Made by a program: the position numbers and the translations under genes. Positions 28,663-37,700 of a DNA stretch of 64,000 bases are shown piece after piece; position 1 is the first letter of the stretch, and each line of letters begins with the position of its first letter. This DNA is from Flavobacterium sp. CG_23.5 (lineage in GTDB: Bacteria > Bacteroidota > Bacteroidia > Flavobacteriales > Flavobacteriaceae), in the NCBI RefSeq assembly GCF_017875765.1, contig NZ_JAGGNA010000001.1, positions 829,001 through 893,000 on the forward strand, in the 5' to 3' direction. The notes under the pieces were generated by a model. That model did not search any database. It saw only the letters and a list, made by a program, of their open reading frames with translations, and was not told where the DNA came from.

Positions 28663-29422
28663 TTATAAAAATTTCAGAATGGTTCAATCGTATTAATAAA
28701 AACTGAAGATAGACTTCCCGAAGCGCTTCGGGAGCTTCATCGCTATCTTCCCAATTGAGCCATTCCTCAGGAATAAGATTAACAATAGATTGCAAAACTT
28801 CTTGCGTTAAAATGCTTTTGAATAAAACATCGGTTTCTTGTAGCATTGAAGCTTGCGGCAACAATACGTGATCTTTTATCAGTGCGAAGGGGCTATGGGC
28901 ATGTTTTTCCCAATTGGTCCAGGAATGATGAAAATACAAACAAGCGCCATGGTCAATCAGCCACAATTCCTTGTGCCAAATCAACATATTAGTATTTCTA
29001 AACGTTCGATCCACATTTGTAATATATGAATCTAGCCAAACAATCTCTGAAGCCTGTTTTGCATGAACGACTGTTACCACAGGATCATAATTAATGGCTC
29101 CAGATAGAAAATGCAAAGCCAAATTAAGTCCCTGACTGCCTTGTAACAAATCTTGAATTTCTTCATCGGCTTCAGTACGTCCAAAAGCTTCATCCAGATT
29201 GGCATACACTAATTCGGGGATTTTTAATTTTAAAACACGGGCAATTTCTCCGCCAATCAATTCGGCGATTAAAGCTTTTACACCATGACCAGCTCCTTTA
29301 AATTTTAAAACGTATTTAAAATCATCATCGGCTTCCGCCAATGCAGGCAAAGAACCGCCTTCTCGCAAAGGAGTAATATATCGGGTAACATTTACAGTTC
29401 TTAGATGGGGGTTATTTTCCAT
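28628..29422 (-). CDS. HipA-like kinase family protein
   Basis: A 264-residue protein of the HipA-like kinase family (HipA_2 type). Visible elements: DFKYVLKFKGAGHGVKALIAE (ATP-side Lys and glycine-rich turn), WLDSYITNVDRTFRNTNML (catalytic-loop-like Asp and Asn) and LWLIDHGACLYFHH (metal-binding Asp). Unlike classical HipA it lacks the HipB helix-turn-helix partner; its coupled neighbour is a DUF3037 gene. The pair may form a toxin-antitoxin-like or signalling unit, but this is inference. An 18-bp perfect palindrome lies inside the gene at 28716-28733. Confidence 0.85.
   Translation of the reverse strand: MENNPHLRTVNVTRYITPLREGGSLPALAEADDDFKYVLKFKGAGHGVKALIAELIGGEIARVLKLKIPELVYANLDEAFGRTEADEEIQDLLQGSQGLNLALHFLSGAINYDPVVTVVHAKQASEIVWLDSYITNVDRTFRNTNMLIWHKELWLIDHGACLYFHHSWTNWEKHAHSPFALIKDHVLLPQASMLQETDVLFKSILTQEVLQSIVNLIPEEWLNWEDSDEAPEALREVYLQFLLIRLNHSEIFINEAQNARETLI
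28716..28733. repeat. 18-bp perfect palindrome within the HipA-like gene
   Basis: TCCCGAAGCGCTTCGGGA reads the same on both strands. It is GC-rich against an AT-rich background. Confidence 0.6.
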
Positions 29423-29497
29423 AATCTAATTTTAATTACGCTTTTTGCGTTGATACAAACTTACAAATAACTGTGATGGACTTTATAGCCGCTATTG

Positions 29498-30352
29498 CTA
29501 TTTCTGAGCATTTTCTAAAGTCAAATACGCTTTCCCAATATTCGCAATAACATCGGAAGCTATAAAAGACTGATAACCAGTTTCCGGCAAAGCAATATCA
29601 GCGGTTAATCCGTGAAGGTAAACACCTAGAATTGCCGCATTCACCGGTTCATAGGATTGCGCCAATAAACTGGTAATCATTCCCGTTAAAACATCGCCGC
29701 TTCCTGCCGTTGCAAGCGCTGCGTTTCCAGTGGAATTTTCATAAATTGTTTCGCCATCAATAGTATGCGTTGGTGCGCCTTTCATGACTACAATCAAATT
29801 ATATTGTTTTGAAAAGGCTTTCGTTTTTTCAAATTTTTCTTCCTCCGAATTCCACTTTCCTATCAATCGTTCCAATTCTTTCGGGTGTGGCGTGATAATA
29901 GTTTTTGGAGCCAATAATGAAAGCCATGATTTGTTTTGAGATAAAATATTCAACGCATCGGCATCAATAACCAAGGAGATTGTATTGGTATTCAGGAAAT
30001 CATGTAAGGCATTTTGAGTAGCAAGTTCCTGTCCGATTCCAGGTCCAATTCCGATGGCTTGCGGTACAATATCGAAAGTGATATTCGAGATGAATTTTTC
30101 TTGAACATCTGTCAAAATCATCACTTCGGGAATGGAGATTTGCACAATTTCATACCCGCATTTGGGAATAAAAGCAGTGACTAAACCGCAACCAGTTTTT
30201 AGCGCTGATTTGGAAGAGAGACAAATAGCTCCTATTTTTCCATAGCTTCCGCCAATTAATAAAGCATGACCTTGAATACCTTTATGCGTATGTTTATCAA
30301 TGGGTTTATAGCGTTTTAGAATTTCTTTTTGGTCGATATAAATGGTATTCAT
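29498..30352 (-). CDS. nnrD: ADP-dependent NAD(P)H-hydrate dehydratase
   Basis: A 284-residue ribokinase-fold enzyme that repairs NADHX and NADPHX, using ADP. Family blocks are [37 protein letters not shown] and [18 protein letters not shown] with the catalytic Asp. It corresponds to the C-terminal half of the E. coli bifunctional NnrD/E protein; no epimerase (NnrE) domain is present in this gene. I use the ATG at 30352 ([17 protein letters not shown]); an upstream ATG at 30382 would add ten residues. Confidence 0.93.
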   Translation of the reverse strand: MNTIYIDQKEILKRYKPIDKHTHKGIQGHALLIGGSYGKIGAICLSSKSALKTGCGLVTAFIPKCGYEIVQISIPEVMILTDVQEKFISNITFDIVPQAIGIGPGIGQELATQNALHDFLNTNTISLVIDADALNILSQNKSWLSLLAPKTIITPHPKELERLIGKWNSEEEKFEKTKAFSKQYNLIVVMKGAPTHTIDGETIYENSTGNAALATAGSGDVLTGMITSLLAQSYEPVNAAILGVYLHGLTADIALPETGYQSFIASDVIANIGKAYLTLENAQK

Positions 30353-30509
30353 AGTAGGATTTGTTTGTCTAAAATTACACATTATAAATCAAAATCGTTT
30401 ATTCTAATTTAAAATTTGGGAATCAAAACATTTAAGATACAGCAGATTTGCTTCAACGATACATTTTAAATCGTAATTAATTCTGACAAATAGTTAGGAC
30501 ATTATTGTC

Positions 30510-30527
30510 ATTGTTTTAAAAAACAAT
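30510..30527. promoter_or_regulatory. 18-bp palindrome upstream of the S10 peptidase gene
   Basis: ATTGTTTTAAAAAACAAT is a perfect palindrome about 50 bases before the ATG at 30580. It could be an operator, but A/T-rich palindromes arise easily by chance here. Confidence 0.25.
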
Positions 30528-30579
30528 ACATTAGTAACTTCAAAATTTACTACTAAAACGAAACCAGATAAATTATCTT

Positions 30580-32118
30580 ATGAAAAAAACAGTATTCTTA
30601 TTATTACTCACCGCATTTATAAATCATTCGTACGCACAACAAACTGGTTCTGAATCTAAAGAAACAAAAGTGGTAACCAAAGAGGAAAAACCTTCTCCCG
30701 CTAATCTTGTATTCAATCCCGATCAAAATGTGGTTACAGAACACACAACGACCATAAAAGGACAGCGAGTTCCGTACAAAGCAACCACGGGTACGATGCC
30801 AGTTTGGGACGAAGATGGAAAAGCAATTGCAGGATTATTTTACACCTATTACGAACGCTCCGATGTTAAAGATCGCGCTTCACGCCCATTGGTGATTTCT
30901 TTCAATGGTGGCCCAGGCTCTGCTTCCGTTTGGATGCAAATTGCTTACACCGGTCCCAGTTTATTAAATATTGATGAGGAAGGATATCCTTTGCAACCTT
31001 ATGGAATCAAAGAAAATCCCTATTCTATTTTAGATGTGGCGGATATCGTTTTTGTAAATCCCGTTAACACTGCCTATTCTAGAGCCACAAGCAAAGAGAT
31101 ACCAACAACTAAATTTTTTGGCATAAATGCCGATATTAAATACTTAGCTGATTGGATTGGTGGATTTGTAACTCGCACGAACCGTTGGGCTTCGCCTAAA
31201 TATCTTATTGGCGAAAGCTACGGTACAACTCGTGTTTCCGGATTGGCGCTCCAATTGCAAAACAATCAATGGATGTATCTAAACGGAGTTATCTTAGTGT
31301 CCCCAACAACATTAGGAATTACTCGTGGCGTAGCTGCTGATGGAGCGCTAAAACTCCCGTATTTTGCAGCTACAGCATGGTATCATAAAATGTTACCTCC
31401 CGATTTACAGAATAAAGATTTAACTGATATGCTCCCAGAAGTCGAAGATTTTACCATCAATGAACTTCTTCCATCGTTAAGCAAAGGTGGTTCACTTGAC
31501 GAGCAGAAAAGAAAGGAAATAGCTGCGAAAATAGCGCGTTATTCTGGGATTTCGGAAAAAGTCGTTATGCAAAATAATCTGGACGTTCCTTATAATTATT
31601 TTTGGAAAGAATTGTTGCGCGATAAAGGTTTTACAGTGGGAAGACTCGATTCCCGCTATAAAGGAATTGATCGTAAAGATGCCGGTGAAGGTCCTGATTT
31701 TAATGCTGAACTCACTTCGTGGTTGCATTCCTTTACACCCGCAATCAATACCTATATTCGTAATGATTTGAATTTTAAAACCGACTTCAAATACAATATG
31801 TTTGGTTCCGTAAATCCTTGGGATAAATCAAATGATGAAACTGGTGAAAATTTACGTCAGGCCATGGCGCAAAATCCTTATCTAAATGTCATGGTTCAAT
31901 CCGGATATTATGATGGCGCTTGTGATTATTTCAATGCAAAATACAATTTATGGCAAATGGATCCCAGCGGAAAACTAAAAGACAGAATGAGTTGGAAAGG
32001 TTATCGTAGCGGACACATGATGTATTTAAGAAAAAAGGATTTGGAAACCGCAAATGAAGATATTAGAATGTTCATAAAAAATTCATTGCCAAAAGCAGGA
32101 CAATCAGCAAAGTATTAA
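30580..32118 (+). CDS. S10 family serine carboxypeptidase-like peptidase, exported
   Basis: A 512-residue secreted or periplasmic hydrolase with a signal peptide (MKKTVFLLLLTAFINHSYAQ). Alpha/beta-hydrolase landmarks are SFNGGPGSASVWM (oxyanion region), IGESYGTTRVSG (nucleophile Ser) and, near the end, SGYYDGACDYF and GHMMY with the catalytic Asp and His. Family S10 removes C-terminal amino acids at acid pH in eukaryotes; bacterial substrates are poorly known. It is monocistronic with a strong terminator. Confidence 0.93.
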   Translation: MKKTVFLLLLTAFINHSYAQQTGSESKETKVVTKEEKPSPANLVFNPDQNVVTEHTTTIKGQRVPYKATTGTMPVWDEDGKAIAGLFYTYYERSDVKDRASRPLVISFNGGPGSASVWMQIAYTGPSLLNIDEEGYPLQPYGIKENPYSILDVADIVFVNPVNTAYSRATSKEIPTTKFFGINADIKYLADWIGGFVTRTNRWASPKYLIGESYGTTRVSGLALQLQNNQWMYLNGVILVSPTTLGITRGVAADGALKLPYFAATAWYHKMLPPDLQNKDLTDMLPEVEDFTINELLPSLSKGGSLDEQKRKEIAAKIARYSGISEKVVMQNNLDVPYNYFWKELLRDKGFTVGRLDSRYKGIDRKDAGEGPDFNAELTSWLHSFTPAINTYIRNDLNFKTDFKYNMFGSVNPWDKSNDETGENLRQAMAQNPYLNVMVQSGYYDGACDYFNAKYNLWQMDPSGKLKDRMSWKGYRSGHMMYLRKKDLETANEDIRMFIKNSLPKAGQSAKY

Positions 32119-32135
32119 GAGCGAGACTTTTGGCT

Positions 32136-32175
32136 AAAAAAGACAAATCAAACCTATTTTTGATTTGTCTTTTTT
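32136..32175 (+). terminator. Terminator after the S10 peptidase gene
   Basis: AAAAAAGACAAATCAA pairs with TTGATTTGTCTTTTTT around an 8-base loop; perfect stem and T-run. Confidence 0.9.
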
Positions 32176-32231
32176 GTTTCGTAAACCAAGCTAAGTCTTA
32201 AAAAAAGATTGAATTGAAAAAACAAATGCCC

Positions 32232-32315
32232 TAGCCCAGATAGCAATGGAAAGCCCACAGTCACGCCTTTTGTTGGCGAGACGAGGACTTGAAATGGATA
32301 GCTGGAATTAGCTCC
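32232..32315 (+). repeat. Flavobacterial hairpin repeat, copy D (degenerate)
   Basis: It starts TAGCCCAGATAGCAATGG and ends GGATAGCTGGAATTAGCTCC, with a central CGCC...GGCG hairpin. It is the most diverged copy of the family and lies between the S10 gene and gcvT. Confidence 0.65.
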
Positions 32316-32448
32316 AAAAAACAATTATCTTGAAAAGTTATTTATGATTTTCGAAAACGTTTGAAACTTTAAACTTTGCTTGCCATCGCCTTTGTCACTC
32401 GGAATAAAAGCGATAAATTAGCGGCATCAAATTTTATACAAAATCACA

Positions 32449-33531
32449 ATGAAAAATACTGCGCTTACGCACATACATGAAAGTTTGGGAGCAAAAATGC
32501 TTCCGTTTGCCGGATATAATATGCCAATTTTATATGAAGGGGTGAATGCGGAACATGAAACGGTTAGAAATGCCGTGGGTGTTTTTGACGTGTCACACAT
32601 GGGAGAATTCTTGCTTACGGGTCCAAATGCATTGGCTTTGATTCAAAAAGTGACTTCGAATGATGCTTCCACTTTGACGATTGGAAAAGCGCAATATTCT
32701 TGTTTGCCAAACAATGACGGCGGAATTGTAGATGATTTGATTGTCTATAAAATGAAAGAGGAACAGTATTTACTAGTAGTAAATGCTTCGAATATTGAAA
32801 AAGATTGGAATTGGATTTCAGCTCATAATGATTTGGGTGTGGAAATGAAAAACCTTTCGGATGATTATTCTTTGTTGGCAATTCAAGGACCAAAAGCCGT
32901 TGAAGCAATGCAATCATTAACATCAAAAGATTTATCAGCGATTCCTTATTATCATTTTGAAGTGGGTGATTTTGCAGGAATTGAGAACGTAATTATTTCG
33001 GCTACGGGTTATACCGGTTCTGGAGGATTTGAAATTTATTGCAAAAACTCAGAAGTGGAACAAGTATGGAATAAAGTTTTTGAAGCGGGTGCTGCATTTG
33101 GTATTAAACCAATTGGATTGGCTGCCCGTGATACGTTGCGTTTAGAAATGGGTTTCTGTTTGTACGGAAATGACATTAACGATACTACATCTCCTCTTGA
33201 AGCTGGTTTGGGTTGGATTACAAAATTCAATAAAGAATTCACCAATTCAGAAAACTTGAAAAAACAAAAAGAAGCCGGAGTTACTAAAAAACTGGTTGCT
33301 TTTGAAATGCAAGAACGCGCGGTGCCAAGACATGATTATGAAATTGTGAATGCTGCAGGAAACGTAATTGGAATCGTGACATCGGGAACGATGTCTCCGT
33401 CAATGAATAAAGGAATTGGTTTAGGATACGTAACTGTTGAAAATAGCGCTTTAGATAGTGATATCTTTATAAGAATTCGTAAAAATGATGTATCTGCCAA
33501 AGTGGTAAAATTGCCTTTTTACAAGAAATAA
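32449..33531 (+). CDS. gcvT: Glycine cleavage system T protein (aminomethyltransferase)
   Basis: A 360-residue tetrahydrofolate-dependent enzyme that takes the aminomethyl group from the H protein and releases ammonia and methylene-THF. Family signatures: [15 protein letters not shown] near the start, [29 protein letters not shown] and the C-terminal [21 protein letters not shown]. gcvP and gcvH are not in the window. The S41 protease gene begins 7 bases after its stop codon, so the two are probably co-transcribed. Confidence 0.97.
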   Translation: MKNTALTHIHESLGAKMLPFAGYNMPILYEGVNAEHETVRNAVGVFDVSHMGEFLLTGPNALALIQKVTSNDASTLTIGKAQYSCLPNNDGGIVDDLIVYKMKEEQYLLVVNASNIEKDWNWISAHNDLGVEMKNLSDDYSLLAIQGPKAVEAMQSLTSKDLSAIPYYHFEVGDFAGIENVIISATGYTGSGGFEIYCKNSEVEQVWNKVFEAGAAFGIKPIGLAARDTLRLEMGFCLYGNDINDTTSPLEAGLGWITKFNKEFTNSENLKKQKEAGVTKKLVAFEMQERAVPRHDYEIVNAAGNVIGIVTSGTMSPSMNKGIGLGYVTVENSALDSDIFIRIRKNDVSAKVVKLPFYKK

Positions 33532-33538
33532 AATTTAA

Positions 33539-35569
33539 ATGAGAATTTTTTCACTCGCACTATTCTTAGCTACATTTTCCCTGTTTGGTCAAAATGATGC
33601 TGCAACTTGTGAAAAACTTACCAAAATAAATGCGTTAATTCAGCGTGAGCATGTTAATCCAAAACCGGTAGACGACAGTTTATCGGTTTTTGTTTTTGAT
33701 AGTTTTATTGACAAAATTGATCCTTCAAGGAACATCTTCCTGAAATCAGAATACGATATCCTTTCTAAAAAATACCGATTAAACATTGATGATCTCATCA
33801 AAAGCAACGATTGTTCTTTTCTAACGGAAATCTCGACTGTTTACAAAAACGACCTTTTGAGAAATAAAGTTATTTTAGAAAAAATTAATCGCGAAGCTAT
33901 CGATTATGAATTGAAAGATACGATTCGGTTTTATAAAAAAGCATTTCCTATTTATTTAATGGAAAGCCAGGTGGAGAAAGTTTGGCGAAAAAAAATTAGA
34001 TATGAAATTCTGGATGATATTTCTAATAGCAGCAAAAATCTGGATTCTATAAAATCCAATTTTAAGGCATTGGAATCCAAAGCAAAAAATACAATTATAC
34101 AAAACGAACTTTGTAAAATAAATACTGTTTTACAAAACGACATGGATTTCGAAGAAAGTCTTTACAATGACTTTTGCAATTATTTCGATCCACATACTTC
34201 TTATTTTAGTGATGATACTAAATCCAGTTTTGTCGCCTCCTTATCAAAAGAACATTTATCGCTGGGGCTAAACGTAAGCCTAAATGAAAAAAGTGAAATT
34301 ATAATAGATGAGTTAGACCCGAATGGTCCTGCATTTCTAACCGGAAAAATAAAAAAAGGAGATCAAATTGTGTCGATTTCAAACCAAAAGGAAACTTTAC
34401 TGGTTACCTGTGCTACGTTAGAATCTATTTCGAATATGATTTTATCAGAGACAAATAAAAATATTCTGTTAACCTTAAAGCGTAAAGCGGGAAAAAACTT
34501 TGATGTACTTGTAGAAAAGCAAGTTATCAAAGATGAAGAAAACACGGTTTACAGTTTTATCATTGAAAAAGATATCAAAATAGGATATATAAAAATCCCC
34601 AGTTTTTATTCTGATTTCGAAGGAAATAACAGCAAAGGTTGTGCTCAGGATGTTGTAAAGGAAATAATCAAATTACAAAAAGATAATATCAAAGGACTGG
34701 TTATTGATTTAATAGATAATGGTGGCGGTTCAATGGAAGAAGCTATAAAACTCGCTGGAATATTTGTTGATAAGGGTCCCATTTCAGTGGTAATTGACAA
34801 AAACAAAACCAAAACAGTAATAGAAGATCCATTTAAAGGAATGTTCTATAAAGATCCTATCGTAATTCTTATAAACGGAAATTCAGCGTCAGCGAGTGAA
34901 TTTTTCTCATCGATTCTTCAGGATTACAATAGAGCGCTACTAATAGGAAGTACGACTTTGGGAAAAGCGACTATGCAAACCATTATTCCATTGGAAGAAA
35001 ATGACAAGGAAAATTTTGTAAAAGTAACCATCAACAAATTTTATAGAATTACAGGAAAAAGCCATCAAAGTGTGGGTATATCTCCAAATGTAATCCTTCC
35101 TGAAATTTACGAAACCATCTTTCAAAAAGAAAGTAACTTTCCAACGGCTTTTAAAAACGACAGCATCGATACCTCTCTTAAATTCAGGACTTATTTTAAA
35201 AATAGTTTAATCGTAAAAATAACAAAAAACAGTAATCAAAGGATTGCAAACGATCCTTATTTCAATAGTATTAAGACTATCAATACGAGAATAGATAATT
35301 TAGTTAACCAACCAAAAACAGCGATAGTAGTTACAGTTGATGCTATTTTTGCTGAACAAAATAATGCAACGAGTTTGTGGGAAGATATTAGTGCGTTTAA
35401 CTCAAAGAGTATTGATTTGAATGTGTACAACTCCAATTTAAATCAATATCTTCTCGCTAATCACCCTTTAGAAAAAACCTACAATCAATTCCAATTAGAC
35501 GCTTTGAAAACAAATCATTATCTAAATGAAGCAATTACTATAATTGAAGATTTTAATACCTTAAAATAA
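33539..35569 (+). CDS. S41 family C-terminal processing protease, Prc/Tsp-like
   Basis: A 676-residue exported protease with a signal peptide ending SLFGQ. An N-terminal helical region with the Tsp-like FIDKIDPSRNIFL and YFDPHTSYFS motifs leads into a PDZ domain (LSLGLNVSLNEKSEIIIDELDPNGPA in part, about residues 240-320) and the S41 catalytic core. The nucleophile is in NGNSASASEFFSS and the general base is K in STTLGKATMQ. Such proteases trim C-termini of periplasmic proteins. It is coupled to gcvT by position only. Confidence 0.92.
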   Translation: MRIFSLALFLATFSLFGQNDAATCEKLTKINALIQREHVNPKPVDDSLSVFVFDSFIDKIDPSRNIFLKSEYDILSKKYRLNIDDLIKSNDCSFLTEISTVYKNDLLRNKVILEKINREAIDYELKDTIRFYKKAFPIYLMESQVEKVWRKKIRYEILDDISNSSKNLDSIKSNFKALESKAKNTIIQNELCKINTVLQNDMDFEESLYNDFCNYFDPHTSYFSDDTKSSFVASLSKEHLSLGLNVSLNEKSEIIIDELDPNGPAFLTGKIKKGDQIVSISNQKETLLVTCATLESISNMILSETNKNILLTLKRKAGKNFDVLVEKQVIKDEENTVYSFIIEKDIKIGYIKIPSFYSDFEGNNSKGCAQDVVKEIIKLQKDNIKGLVIDLIDNGGGSMEEAIKLAGIFVDKGPISVVIDKNKTKTVIEDPFKGMFYKDPIVILINGNSASASEFFSSILQDYNRALLIGSTTLGKATMQTIIPLEENDKENFVKVTINKFYRITGKSHQSVGISPNVILPEIYETIFQKESNFPTAFKNDSIDTSLKFRTYFKNSLIVKITKNSNQRIANDPYFNSIKTINTRIDNLVNQPKTAIVVTVDAIFAEQNNATSLWEDISAFNSKSIDLNVYNSNLNQYLLANHPLEKTYNQFQLDALKTNHYLNEAITIIEDFNTLK

Positions 35570-35620
35570 AAAAATAACAGACCAAATCATCTTTAATAGA
35601 TGAAAAGAATTTAAATTGAT

Positions 35621-35651
35621 TTTGGTAAAATAACTAATAACTGTATTTTTG
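35621..35651 (+). promoter_or_regulatory. Consensus promoter for yebC
   Basis: TTTG at 35621-35624 and TATTTTTG at 35644-35651 are 19 bases apart: an exact match to the Bacteroidota TTTG-N19-TAnnTTTG promoter, 23 bases before the ATG. Confidence 0.75.
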
Positions 35652-35673
35652 CAGTTCAAAATAACAAATAGAA

Positions 35674-36387
35674 ATGGGAAGAGCGTTTGAGTTCAGAAAA
35701 GGTAGAAAAATGAAACGTTGGTCTGCGATGGCTAAAGCATTTACCAGAATTGGGAAGGATATCGTAATGGCTGTTAAAGAAGGTGGACCAAATCCTGATG
35801 CTAATTCAAGATTAAGAGCAGTTATTCAGAATTCAAAGGCTGCAAATATGCCTAAAGAAAATGTGGAACGCGCTATTAAAAAAGCAACTGATAAAGATAC
35901 TGCCAACTATAAAGAAGTTTTATTTGAAGGATACGCACCTCATGGAATAGCGATTCTAGTGGAAACGGCTACCGATAATAATAACAGAACTGTTGCTAAT
36001 GTTAGAAGTTATTTTAACAAATGTAATGGAACAATGGGAACTCAAGGTTCAGTAGAATTTATGTTTGACCATACTTGTAACTTCCGAATTCCGGCTAACG
36101 GAATGGATCCAGAAGAATTAGAGTTAGAATTAATTGATTTTGGTGCTGAAGAAGTTTTTGAAGATGAAGATGGTATTCTAATTTATGCTCCATTTAATAG
36201 TTTTGGAACGATTCAAAAAGAATTGGAAAGCAGAGGTCTTGAAATCCTTTCTTCTGGTTTTGAAAGAATTCCTCAAATCACCAAAACTTTAACGGAAGCT
36301 GAAGTGGCCGATGTAGAAAAACTTATTGAAAAATTAGAAGAAGATGATGACGTAATGAACGTGTATCATACAATGGAAGAGGCATAA
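35674..36387 (+). CDS. YebC/PmpR family protein
   Basis: A 237-residue cytoplasmic protein starting MGRAFEFRKGRKMKRWSAMAK, the family's conserved N-terminus. FEGYAPHGIAILVE and NRTVANVRSYFNKCNGTMG are further blocks. YebC homologs have been described as transcription regulators and, more recently, as factors that help ribosomes through proline stretches. The gene has the clearest promoter of the window and is followed by a weak hairpin (AAACTC/GAGTTT with T-run, 36408-36436). Confidence 0.95.
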   Translation: MGRAFEFRKGRKMKRWSAMAKAFTRIGKDIVMAVKEGGPNPDANSRLRAVIQNSKAANMPKENVERAIKKATDKDTANYKEVLFEGYAPHGIAILVETATDNNNRTVANVRSYFNKCNGTMGTQGSVEFMFDHTCNFRIPANGMDPEELELELIDFGAEEVFEDEDGILIYAPFNSFGTIQKELESRGLEILSSGFERIPQITKTLTEAEVADVEKLIEKLEEDDDVMNVYHTMEEA

Positions 36388-36407
36388 ACTTCATTCCAAA
36401 TTATAAA

Positions 36408-36436
36408 TAAAACTCTGGCTCCGGCTGGAGTTTTTT
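36408..36436 (+). terminator. Probable terminator after yebC
   Basis: AAACTC with an inner CTCC pairs with GGAGTTTT, followed by a T-run. The stem is short. Confidence 0.55.
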
Positions 36437-36468
36437 GTCTCCAATTGTATGCATTTAATAGTAAGCCC

Positions 36469-37323
36469 ATGTTATTTCTTATTTTAAGTATTCTCTGTAG
36501 CGTAACTGTAGGGGTGATTTTCAAAGTAGGCCGAAAATACATTTTAAATACAACCCAAGTAGTTGCGTGGAATTATGTAGTTGCCCTATTGCTTTGTTAT
36601 TCCTTTTATAGCCCTGATTTAACCGCAATTAATACATCAGCACCCTGGAGTATTTATATTCCGTTAGGAATTTTATTACCCACCATATTTTTATTTTTAG
36701 CTGCTTCCATCAAGCACATGGGAATTGTAAAAACAGATGCTGCACAACGCCTTTCCCTCTTTATTCCTGTAATTGCAGCTTGGTTATTATTCAATGAAGA
36801 ATTCATCAATATCAAACTGATTGCCTTCTTGATAGCCCTACCCGCTTTACTATTAATACTTTCAAAAAAAACCGACAATCTAAATAACAAATGGATATAT
36901 CCAGCGGTCGTATTAGTGGGTTTTGGAGCAATAGACATCTTGTTCAAACAAATCGCTTTGGCGACAAGCTTACCTTTTACAACTTCGCTATTTATTGTTT
37001 TTGGCATTTCACTGATCTTAATTGTGGCAGTAGTTCTTTATGAAATAGCATTCAAAAAAGCCCCATTTAAAAGGACCAATTTTCTTTTTGGAGCACTTGT
37101 AGGAGTGTTTAATTTTGGAAATATTTTATTTTATCTTAAAGCACATCAGGCTTTCGCCAAAAATCCATCTACAGTATTTGCTGCAATGAATATGGGCGTA
37201 ATCATTATAGGAAGCATCGTAGGAATAGTTGTATTTAAAGAGAAAGTTAGCGGTTACAATTATTTTGGATTACTATTAGCCATAGTTGCTATTGTGCTTA
37301 TCACCTTTTCTCAGGTCCTTTAG
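36469..37323 (+). CDS. EamA/DMT superfamily permease
   Basis: A 284-residue inner-membrane protein with about ten hydrophobic segments in two halves, typical of the drug/metabolite transporter superfamily. I start it at the ATG at 36469 (MLFLILSILCSVTVGVIFKV) because the longer frame would begin with a TTG. The substrate is unknown. It lies 81 bases after yebC behind a weak terminator and may have partial read-through from it. Confidence 0.88.
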   Translation: MLFLILSILCSVTVGVIFKVGRKYILNTTQVVAWNYVVALLLCYSFYSPDLTAINTSAPWSIYIPLGILLPTIFLFLAASIKHMGIVKTDAAQRLSLFIPVIAAWLLFNEEFINIKLIAFLIALPALLLILSKKTDNLNNKWIYPAVVLVGFGAIDILFKQIALATSLPFTTSLFIVFGISLILIVAVVLYEIAFKKAPFKRTNFLFGALVGVFNFGNILFYLKAHQAFAKNPSTVFAAMNMGVIIIGSIVGIVVFKEKVSGYNYFGLLLAIVAIVLITFSQVL

Positions 37324-37700
37324 TTAATAAATCAATATACGTATTAGATACTATTTTTAATTGGTATATTACCACCTTTATAAATACAGTTTAAATAACA
37401 GACTAAAATTAAATGGGGGAGATTTTCAAACGAGTATCTTTTAATATTTTTTTTCATGGTTTGCAAGTTCAGTATATTTGTTGAATTTTTGATAAATGCG
37501 AAACCAAAAAAAAATTTGGAGCATCATTATTTTATAAATAGAACATTATCGCTTAAAATAAAAAATACAAAAGTGAAAAATCACGTTTTAATGATGATTT
37601 TTCTACAGAATATAGTCGTTGATTGAATTAGTTTATTTAATCAACGAAATATTGCTAATAAAGAATATCGTTCTAAGGAACGCTTTAAATTATAATACCT
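37324..37700. other. Upstream region of the PLP enzyme gene
   Basis: About 375 bases of AT-rich sequence with no coding frame. TATATTTG at 37473-37480 matches the -7 box but lacks a clear -33 partner and lies about 220 bases before the next start codon. Confidence 0.4.

Noticed and set aside
32316..32448. A glycine riboswitch before gcvT
   Set aside because: No double-aptamer pattern or conserved core could be recognised in the leader.
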